Below are positions 56,433 through 64,000 of a stretch of DNA of 64,000 nucleotides, in pieces (within the stretch, counting starts at the first letter, position 1; every line of letters begins with the position of its first letter). Origin of the DNA: Marinomonas pontica (GTDB taxonomy: Bacteria; Pseudomonadota; Gammaproteobacteria; Pseudomonadales; Marinomonadaceae). Under the pieces are notes generated by a model. That model ran no database searches. It saw only the letters and a list, made by a program, of their open reading frames with translations, and was not told the origin of the DNA. Made by a program: the position numbers and the translations under genes. Location: assembly GCF_026191375.1 (NCBI RefSeq), contig NZ_JAODTL010000038.1:29804-93803 (forward strand). The letters are read 5' to 3'.

Positions 56433-56660
56433 GTGAATACAAAGATTAAACAAAAGATTCTGTCGGTTTGTGCGGAAAAAATTAAACAAAAAGGCGAAGG
56501 GGTTCAAGTATCGTTTTACGCCTTTTTTGCCAATAAAAACGACGATCCCATAACCTTGATGGAAATTGCCCGCTGGTGGATAGAAGAGCATCAGTTAAAT
56601 CACTTTGAAAAAGCCACCAAGATTTACGCCATGGTGGAAGATCTGAATGACAGTTTTTAA
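56433..56660 (+). CDS. DUF6500-like protein
   Basis: 75 residues from a GTG at 56433 (AAGGA seven bases upstream); an ATG at 56427 is also possible. The pattern KILSVCAEKIKQKGEG, VSFYAFFANKNDDP, MEIARWWIEEH and HFEKATKIYAMVED matches DUF6500, function unknown. It is divergent from the symporter operon. Confidence 0.7.
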   Translation: MNTKIKQKILSVCAEKIKQKGEGVQVSFYAFFANKNDDPITLMEIARWWIEEHQLNHFEKATKIYAMVEDLNDSF

Positions 56661-56710
56661 TCACCTATGCCATACTCAATTCGCAATAATCTTGTCTTAG
56701 GAGACAAAGG

Positions 56711-57176
56711 GTGATTCAAGCAATTTTCGTGTCGAAAAAATCCAAGCAATCGCAGATAGGCATTCGATGCCGTTAAAGTGGATGCGGGGAAAGGCATCGT
56801 AGGCGATCGATACTATGGTAAGAAAGGCACAGACGGTCCAAATATTACGTTTGTTGAAAGTGAAGAGATCGCTGCCTTTAATGCTAACTTCGCACAAAGA
56901 GTTGGCCTTTCAGCGACCAGAAGAAACATAGTGACCCAAGGTGTGCGGTTGAATCAGCTAGTAGGGCAAGAATTCTCGATCGGCGATGTTCGCTTTTATG
57001 GTGTCGAATTGTGTGAGCCCTGTGGCTCGTTAGGAAAATCTCTTGCCAACGATTCGATATCATCATCACAAGTGGTTAGAGCTTGGCTGCATCGTGGTGG
57101 TTTAAGAGCCAATGTCTTAAGCACTGGCATTTTGCGTACAGGCATGCAGTTTAATTTGATCCAGAAGAAAGCCTAA
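56711..57176 (+). pseudogene. MOSC-domain protein, frameshifted near the N-terminus
   Basis: The C-terminal MOSC domain (VDAGKGIVGDRYYGKKG through RRNIVTQGVRLNQLVGQEF, to the conserved Cys in GVELCEPCG) is open from about 56768. The natural N-terminus IQAIFVSKKSKQSQIGI lies in a different frame from the GTG at 56711, and the two join after removing one base near 56765-56770 (GIRAVKVDAGKG). MOSC domains bind molybdopterin-type sulfur carriers. A one-base error would make it a normal gene. Confidence 0.75.
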
Positions 57177-57224
57177 TCGTCTCATCTGGATCGTATCTTA
57201 ATACCTCAAAAAAAATCCGCTTGA

Positions 57225-58902
57225 TTAAACAAGATCCTCAGCCAACACGAAGCGTTTAATGTCGTTGAACTCTTTGTTAAATGGCTGTGTTTGTCGTGTG
57301 TATTTCCCTGCTAGACAGTCTCTTACAATCACTTTGGCTTGTTTTAGATAAGTGTGTTTATCTTCCGTTCTATCTGTTGTTTGCTCTGTCTGTGGTTGCT
57401 GTGCTTCTGTTTGCAAGAACAATAGCTCGTTAAGCGACTTAGGTGTTGGTTTGCCCTTGAAGCGCCATAAATCCGCAGTTTGATCATAAGCGTAGTAAGG
57501 CAATAACGTGGGTGCCGTGTTTCGCGACAAAATCGATAGCGTCCAAAATAAACATCGCTTCTGCATCGTCTAAGAAGTAATTCAAATTGAAGCGAACCCA
57601 ACCCGGTTTTACGAGTTTCTCACCTTGTTTCAATGCTACTTGAATGCGCTCTGATTCCGTTTTGTCTATGCCTAAAAGCTGGTGGCCGTAAGGTCCTGCA
57701 CAGGAACAACCGCCGCGAACTTGAATACCAAACATGTCATTTAATAGCGCGGTGACAAAGCCATGATGTAAATAACCCCATTCGGTTTTGATACGAAATG
57801 CGGTAATCGATAAACGATCTGCCTCTGCGTGGCCCAAGCGTTCGATATTTGGTTGCTGCTGCCAATGCTTGTCGATGAGTTGCACAAGTTCGTGCTCACG
57901 AGTTTCGATGGCTTTTTCGCCAACCGCTTGTTTGAGCTGGAACACTAATCCTGCGCGAATCGATTCAATGATACTTGGTGTGCCGCCTTCTTCTCTGCGT
58001 TCGCCCACGGGCAAAAAGGTATGATCATTCGGTGTCACAAAAGACACGGTTCCACCGCCTACATTGCTTGGTATTTGGTTGTCGATGATGGCTTTTTTGA
58101 CGACTAAAATTCCTGGAGTACCTGGGCCGCCGATGAATTTATGAGTAGAGAAAAAGATCGCATCTTTGGCAAGAGCGGGGTCTGAACTTGGATTCATGTC
58201 CAATTTGACGTAAGGCGCAGCGGCGGCAAAATCCCAAAAAGACAGAGCGTGATAGCGATGAAGTAAGCTGGTAATGGCGTCTTGATTACATAAAATTCCT
58301 GTGACGTTCGATGCCGCGCTAAAGCTGCCTATGAGGCGTTTATCTTGGTTCGCCTGTAATTGACTTTCTAGAGTAACCAAACATACGCCACCGTCTTTAG
58401 ATTCAGGAATTCTAATCACCTCAATGCCCAATTCACGCCACGGTAATTCATTGGAATGGTGCTCATAAGGACCAATAAAAACGCACACTTCAGATTTTTC
58501 AGATTCGCTCAATTGGCGCAATCCAATTTGGCTAATTAAGGTATTAATCGCGCTGGTGGCGCCGCTACCGCAGAATATCACCAAGTCATCTATTGACGCG
58601 TTAACGGCTTCTCGGATTTGCAGGCGAGCTTGTTCGCGAAAGGCGGTGGTTTGTTGGCCGGTGGCGTTGGCTTCGGTGTGCGTATTGGCGTAAAGCGGCA
58701 GCACATGATGACGAATGGCGTCTTCGATAAAATCGAGACTGCGGCCCGATGCGGTGTAGTCAGCGTAGGTGAGCGTTTTTACGCCAAATGGCGTGTGTAT
58801 TTGCGTGTCTTTTCCTATGATGCCGTCACGTATACGGGCGAATAAAGTCTCAGTATTAGATTGGGGTTGCTTGGTTGTATTTTCAGCGGCAGCAATGGAC
58901 AT
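57225..58902 (-). CDS. class V aminotransferase-like PLP enzyme with C-terminal extension, frameshifted
   Basis: Cysteine-desulfurase-like enzyme: YADYTASGRSLDFIE, FCGSGATSAINTL, HHSNELPWRE, the PLP lysine in FSTHKFIGGPGTPG, and the Cys loop VRGGCSCAGPYGHQLLGI (which also appears in the selenocysteine-lyase branch). The main frame reaches 57484. An extra base near 57501-57508 shifts it, and HVLPYYAYDQTADLW onward continues in the other frame to 57225, adding about 85 residues (total ~560). The ATG at 58902 has GAGGA upstream; an adjacent GTG is in frame. It follows an Lrp gene (same strand, 51 bases) which probably controls it. Confidence 0.85.
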
Positions 58903-58953
58903 CACTTTTTCCTCATTTGGCTGGCCGCATCAATACACTTGTTCGTTCGCTGC

Positions 58954-59424
58954 TTACTCTTTTGGGTTAGGCAAGGGCAACTGAGTTGTCCACTTGATCT
59001 GCTCCATGGCGAAGTTTGAGGTGACGTCGGTTAATGCGGTGGCACTAATTAATCGTTTATAAAATTTGTCGTAGGCTGGTATGTCTTTTACCAGTACGCG
59101 AAGCAAATAATCGTATTCTCCCGCCATGCGGTAAAACTCCACCACCTCAGGAAATTCCGCCACAACGCGAGCAAATTCCTCAGCCCAATTTGCATCGTGC
59201 TGGTTGGTTTTAACCTGTACAAAAACGGAAACACCAAGGCCAAGTTTGTCGGCGTCTAACAGCGCAACACGACGCTTAATAAAACCGGCATTTTCTAGCT
59301 TTTGAACGCGTCGCCAACAAGGGGTTTTTGATAGGCCAACGTGCTTCGCCATAGACTCTGTGGAAATACTATCATCACTTTGAATTAAGGCAAGCAGTTG
59401 CAAGTCAACGTCATCTAAGTGCAT
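58954..59424 (-). CDS. Lrp/AsnC-family regulator
   Basis: 156-residue Lrp-type regulator. Helix-turn-helix LALIQSDDSISTESMAKHVG with recognition helix KTPCWRRVQKLE, and RAM domain FYRMAGEYDYLLRVLVKDI. It lies directly upstream of the PLP-enzyme gene on the same strand, so the arrangement differs from the divergent Lrp/PLP pair at 51 kb though the theme is the same. Confidence 0.9.
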   Translation of the reverse strand: MHLDDVDLQLLALIQSDDSISTESMAKHVGLSKTPCWRRVQKLENAGFIKRRVALLDADKLGLGVSVFVQVKTNQHDANWAEEFARVVAEFPEVVEFYRMAGEYDYLLRVLVKDIPAYDKFYKRLISATALTDVTSNFAMEQIKWTTQLPLPNPKE

Positions 59425-59554
59425 TTTGTTCTCTTATTGTATTTAAATTTAGAATGTGGTTTCGTATTGTGGTGGTTTTTTTATTGTTCTGCAACTTGGT
59501 TCCTGATTTGGACGAATAAGCGAAATGAAGTCACAAGGCTTGTCTTGAAAATAA

Positions 59555-59589
59555 AACAAAAAAAAGCGTATTTTTTTCAAAATACGCTT
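59555..59589 (-). terminator. Rho-independent terminator of the RND operon
   Basis: AAGCGTATTTT and AAAATACGCTT (59564-59589) form the stem; on the minus strand it is followed by a long T-run (59555-59563). It lies 25 bases past the permease stop. Confidence 0.85.
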
Positions 59590-59613
59590 GGATTTTCCTG
59601 CTTCTACATCATT

Positions 59614-62600
59614 TTACGGCTGGTCGGATGAGCTCGCTAAGGGGCTGGTATGCTTTAGGCGAGCAATTAACTCGTGAATATCTTCTTTGATCATTAATAA
59701 AACAGGAATCAAAATCAGCGTAATCACAGTGGCAAACATGATGCCGTAAGCGAGGGAAACCGCAGCAGGAATGAGCATTTGTGCTTGTCTTGAGGTCTCC
59801 CACAGAATAGGGATCAGGCCGGCAAAGGTAGTAAATGACGTCAGCAGTACAGCGCGTAACCGACTACGACATGCCAAGCTAATGGCTTTTTTTACATGAC
59901 TGGTTTCGTAGCGTAGATCATTAAAACGAGACACGAGCAGCAAGCTGTCGTTAACCACCACGCCGCTCAAAGCCAAAAATCCCATTCAGAGAGAAAATCC
60001 CCAGCGCAAGATTGTTCATCCAGTGGCCTAATAAAGCACCGATGATGCCGAATGGAATGGCCATCATGATGATCAGTGGTTGCGAGTAAGATTTGAGCGG
60101 AATGGCAAGCAAACCATAAATGATCAGCAAGGCAATGAGGAACATTTCAGACATGGACGATTGTGTTTTCTCTCTTTGTTCCGCTTCTCCTGAGAAATAA
60201 ATAGACACTCCCGCAAATTGGCGTTTCATCTGCGGTACAACGGCATTTTGTAAGTATTCGACGACCTCGGTGGACGACATGGTGTCTTTATCGACTTCGG
60301 CAGACAAGTACAACGAACGTTTACCGTCAATTCGAATAATGCGCGTTTCAGCGTCTTGTTGTGACAGTGTTGCCACGGTTGAAAGCGGAACTCGCGTGCC
60401 GTCTTCTAACACTACCTTGGTGTTCATCACAGCGGCAGGAGACTCTTTTTGATCACCGGGATAACCTACGTGAACTTCCACTTCAGAGTTATCGCGCTGG
60501 TACTTTTGCACGACTTGGACCGTCAAAGCTGCGTGATACTTGAGTGGCGAGATCGCTGGTTGATAATCCAAGCAAGCGACCTTGGTGCGGTGAGTTGTAG
60601 GATGAGTCTGGATTCTGTAGGGGCATTGTTTTGTTCAACCCCTGTTACCGCGGGCAGTGATTTCTAGTTGCTTTAATAACGCTTGCATCGAGCCATCTAA
60701 GACGCTGCTGTCGTTACCGCGTAACTCTATTCGCAGGGCATCGACGGTTTCGCGAGCGCTGCGAATACGCAGGTTTTTAACGCCTTCTGGCATGCCCGAA
60801 AGCTGTTGCCACTCACTGGCAAACTGCGCCGATGTGTATGGGCGATTATCGTCCAGTTCAATACGAATGTTTCCAGATTGGTCATCGCTTTTGCGGTTAC
60901 TTGGATGTTCTTGATCGCCACATCGCCTTTGGGTTTTGATGGTGTGTTTGGTTGCGACGCATTTGGTTGTGATGCATTTGTTTTTGAGGAACTGGTGGAT
61001 CTCAGCACTGCCAGCCGCCGGTCGTTTTCGGTCGTTATTCCCGCTGCGCAACGCGATATCAGCGAGGTAGGCTTTTTGTTCCAGTTCCAGCAATACTTTG
61101 TTGGTTTGCCCATAACTGACGTCGTTGTACATGGTCAGCTCGCCCCGTACTGTATCGCCCGGAATTTGAGGGAAAAAGCTCATGCGAATCACACCGGTGA
61201 GAGGCATAGAGATCACCAGTGCGAAAATCGCGATGAAAAACACACAGACGGCGTACCGATGAGTTAATGCAAGATCAATGGTTGGGCGATAAATGCGTTC
61301 GCTGAACCATTGTAGTCCGCTGTCGGCACCTTGTTGAACCATCGCCCACGCTTTAGACAGTGGGTTAGTACGAGTCGATTTTTGGGTGTTGATGTGCGCC
61401 AAGTGCGCAGGCAAGATGATTTTGGATTCGATGACCGACAGAATCAAACAGATCGCCACCACCGTTGCAAATTGAGAGTACAGTTGCCCCAGACGCCCTT
61501 CGATATTGGATAACGCCCAAAACGCTGCCACTGTGGTAAATACACCGAATAAGGTGGGGATGGCGACCATTAAAGTGCCTTTGATGGTGTTGCCGATGGT
61601 GTCGCCTTCTTGGGAGCGAACGGTATACACACTTTCTCCAACGACAACCGCGTCGTCAACCACAATGCCCAGCGCCATGATGAAGCCAAATGTGGTAAAC
61701 ATATTTAATGTTAAGCCAACACTTTCCGTCCCCATAAAAAATAAGGTACCAAAGAAAATAAAGGGCAAGCCCATAGCAACCCAAAACGCGACGGTGACGT
61801 TCAGGAAAATCGCCAGCAAAATAAACACCAGCAGAACACCTGTGATGGCGTTTTCTACCATCAACTCTAAGCGTTGATTAATGGACTCGCTGCGGTCATA
61901 CCAGGTGCCTAATTTGACATTGGCGGGCAATCTCCCGCTGTCTTCCCAATCCTGAATAACCGCTTTGGCGCCAATAACCGAGTTGGATATGTCGCTTTTT
62001 CCGGTGGTTAGCACCTGAATGCCCAAGCTGTTTTGTCGATTAAAGCGAGACAGCACGAAGTCATCTTCATCAAACGTGTCGCGTATGTTGGCGATGTCGC
62101 CCAATAGTAGTTTGCCACCTGCCGTGTTTGATTGAACAGGAATGCGCGCGAACTCACTTTTGATATAGGCTTGTTCAGACGCACTGATGGTTAGGTAGAT
62201 GTTTTCATCGCGCAGGGTGGCAACTTGCGCCGGAGAGGATTCTGCATTGATCGCTGTGGCAATGTCTGACAGGGTCAGTCCGTAAGATTCGAGTTTATTC
62301 TTATCAACGTCAATTAGGATGGTTGGGTCTAACCAACCCGACACCGACGTGGCACTGATGTTTTCATTGGCGAGTAAGTCGGACTCTAACTCAAGGGTGA
62401 GCTTTTGCAATGTGCGTCGATCAGCCTCACCGTAAAGCTGAATCCAAATAGAGTGTTCTTCTCGAGTCGCCTTGGTGACAACGGCTGGATCCGCTTCGTC
62501 TGGTAATGACGATATTTGATCGACTTTGTCCTTCACGTCGTTGAATAGTGTGTCCATGTCATAACCATCCAGCATTTCGATGCTCGTGCTGGTGGCGCTG

Positions 62601-62878
62601 GCGGTGGACGACGTCGTGATGGTTTTTATCCCTGAAACGCCTTGCAGTGCTTCTTCGATAGGAATCGCAATGCCTTCTTCGTTTTCTTTCGCGGATCCAC
62701 TGTCATTACTCACCGAAATGGCTACTCGGTTTGGCGTCAGGCTTGGAAACGCTTCTTTGTTGATAGACCCCATGTTTAAGACGCCGAGACTGATGACCAG
62801 AATCAACAGTAGATTGGCCGCAACCGGGTTATTGGCAAACCAAGGAATGATGCCTTTGGGTTGGTCTATTGGGGTCAT
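59614..62878 (-). pseudogene. RND efflux permease, multiple frameshifts
   Basis: The first ~590 residues (62878 to about 61070) read normally as an RND permease: N-terminal NNPVAANLLLILVIS, LDGYDMDTLFNDVKDKVD, and the TM4 region VVDDAVVVGES. Afterwards the frame is broken: the segment 60905-61045 reads better in another frame; shifts follow near 60641-60655 (restoring RVTGVEQ), 60581-60588 (restoring QGRLLGLSTSDLATQV) and 60515-60524 (restoring FDGQVVQKYQRD); a last one near 59967-59985 precedes LALSGVVVNDSLLLV. All look like one-base (or equal) insertions; the last could be loss of an 8-base repeat. It is translationally coupled to the adaptor (ATGA overlap). Dead gene, or a poorly sequenced region. 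Confidence 0.85.
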
Positions 62879-64000
62879 TGTTTCGTGCCTTTATTTGCCG
62901 GGTTAGAAGCATTCAGTGATTTGACGAGCGTGCCTTTGAGGTAGCTGTTGTAAGGCTGAATAATGACTTGATAGGCTTTGTCGCGCATATTGTTAGGGAC
63001 TTGAATGTAAACAAATTGGCCATCGACAAAGCGAGGCGTGGTTTCAAATGCCGCCAAACGGCTGTTTTCGTCTATGTACCAGATTTCGCTCTTCTGACTT
63101 AACGCGGTGTTTGGCAATCGCCATAAGTTATCAAGCTGCTTACCTTGAATTGTGATTTCGACAAACGCACCAGGCAGCAATGCTGGCGACTGGCTGAGTG
63201 GTTTATCAAGGCTAACGAATAGACTGCGCATGCGAGTGGTTTCATCGATGTGTTGGTTTACGCTGAGTATTTTGCCTTGCCAAGTGTGGTTATCATCGAC
63301 ACTGGCGATACGAGCTGGCCAGTCATTTTGTAGTAAGGTTTTGGTATCGGGAAGCTTTAACCAATCGTTATTTGAAAGGTCAATTTGTATTTCGGCTCGA
63401 TCCACGCTGTACAGTGTGCCGACTTCGCTGCCGGAACTCATGTACGAACCCAGAGAAATATTGCGATCGACTATTAACGCATCAAATGGTGCGACCAATT
63501 TGGTGTGTTGAAGTTTTGTTTTGGCGTTATTTAGTGCGGCTTTTGCGGCTTCCAATTCGGCCTTTGCGGCCGCGAGTTGTGGCATGCGCAATACGAGGTC
63601 GGAGTCTGGATCACCATTGAAACCGGCTGCTTCCCATTCGGCTCTGGCTTGTTCACCTTGTCGTACTTCTTCTTTGAGCGCCAATTCTGCCGCTGCTAAG
63701 GTATTTTCCGCGCTGGCCACGTCACTGTTCAGTTCGGTGTTTTGTAATACCGCCAAAACATGGCCTTTTTTTACCACCTGACCGGCTTCGAATACGGGCG
63801 ACAAACGCGTTATTTCTCCACTGACTTGGGTTGTCAGTGTTAATGCGTAACGTGTTTTCACAATTCCCGACGCTTTGATGGTGGCAGAATAGCTGCCTGT
63901 GTTGGTGGTCATGGTTGAAATTTCGATGGCTTGTTCCGGTGTCGCGGGCCGCGGTGTTTGCACTCTGTTTTTTTGTGCTTCGATGGCGCCGGTCACATAA
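62875..64000 (-). CDS. RND efflux periplasmic adaptor (5' partial)
   Basis: HlyD/AcrA-type membrane-fusion protein. The frame is open at the window edge (first visible codon Tyr before VTGAIEAQKN), so the N-terminal membrane anchor lies outside. A first beta-barrel/lipoyl half (ASGIVKTRYALTLTTQVSGEI, split for length) comes before an alpha-hairpin of about 80 residues (SAENTLAAAELALKEEV) and the second lipoyl half (LVAPFDALIVDRNISLG). A beta-barrel and a membrane-proximal domain end the protein. The stop overlaps the permease ATG. If the permease is really dead, this adaptor is orphaned or serves another pump. Confidence 0.9.
   Translation of the reverse strand, partial: YVTGAIEAQKNRVQTPRPATPEQAIEISTMTTNTGSYSATIKASGIVKTRYALTLTTQVSGEITRLSPVFEAGQVVKKGHVLAVLQNTELNSDVASAENTLAAAELALKEEVRQGEQARAEWEAAGFNGDPDSDLVLRMPQLAAAKAELEAAKAALNNAKTKLQHTKLVAPFDALIVDRNISLGSYMSSGSEVGTLYSVDRAEIQIDLSNNDWLKLPDTKTLLQNDWPARIASVDDNHTWQGKILSVNQHIDETTRMRSLFVSLDKPLSQSPALLPGAFVEITIQGKQLDNLWRLPNTALSQKSEIWYIDENSRLAAFETTPRFVDGQFVYIQVPNNMRDKAYQVIIQPYNSYLKGTLVKSLNASNPANKGTKQ

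Overview
The window looks like chromosomal DNA of a marine gammaproteobacterium, most likely an Oceanospirillales member close to Marinomonas. This is inferred from gene content and order: aerobic-type cobalamin genes, a norspermidine-type polyamine pair, an SSF-domain hybrid sensor kinase, a PpsA/PpsR pair and RsuA/DUF2750 neighbours. No rRNA, tRNA, prophage, transposase or CRISPR array was seen.

Layout. 1-2.2 kb: the end of an LRR-kinase gene, a lumazine synthase gene behind an FMN riboswitch, and an MliC-like lipoprotein. 2.4-10.5 kb: a cobalamin run cobJ-cobM-cobW-cobN-cbiX, with an intergenic repeat between cobW and cobN and a frameshift in cobN. 10.6-14.3 kb (minus strand): a coiled-coil lipoprotein and the nspC/carboxynorspermidine synthase operon. 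14.6-20 kb: NnrU, a Cache chemoreceptor, a YegD-type Hsp70 and a FUSC protein. 20-23.2 kb: a B12 riboswitch driving a CbiM-like permease, then a divergent LysR/MFS pair. 23.4-27.3 kb: a small accessory zone with a capsule-type gene, a DEDDy exonuclease, an orphan membrane protein and two long direct repeats. 27.4-34.7 kb: ppsA, ppsR, rnr and rlmB. 34.7-38.5 kb: cobT-cobS-cobC, a TRIC-type channel gene and cobO. 38.6-39.8 kb: a Fur-box-preceded trio of small genes ending in a miniature S24/S26 peptidase. 40-54 kb: housekeeping and small genes, a large SSF-type sensor kinase, a first Lrp/PLP-enzyme pair, and bluB. 54-59.4 kb: an SSF symporter with its DUF4212 partner, DUF6500 and MOSC genes, and a second Lrp/PLP-enzyme pair. 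59.6-64 kb: an RND efflux permease with a badly broken reading frame, and its adaptor, which runs off the window.

Cobalamin is the unifying theme. The window holds mid-pathway corrin methylation (CobJ, CobM), two different metal chelatases (CobN, CbiX), a metallochaperone (CobW), adenosylation (CobO), lower-ligand synthesis (BluB), nucleotide-loop assembly (CobT, CobS, CobC) and a riboswitch-controlled CbiM-like importer component. These are spread over at least four loci. CobI, CobG, CobL, CobK, CobH, CobB, CobQ, CobP and the CobN partner subunits are not here.

At least seven otherwise conserved genes carry apparent frameshifts: cobN, LysR, the TRIC gene, the SSF kinase, MOSC, the second PLP enzyme and RND (several). 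Three of them fall in homopolymer runs. This density fits sequence or assembly indels at least as well as biology, so each broken gene should be confirmed on reads before it is called a pseudogene. No convincingly new system is proven. The best candidates for follow-up are the Fur-box trio, the B12-riboswitch CbiM orphan, the cobN G-run and the intergenic repeat family.
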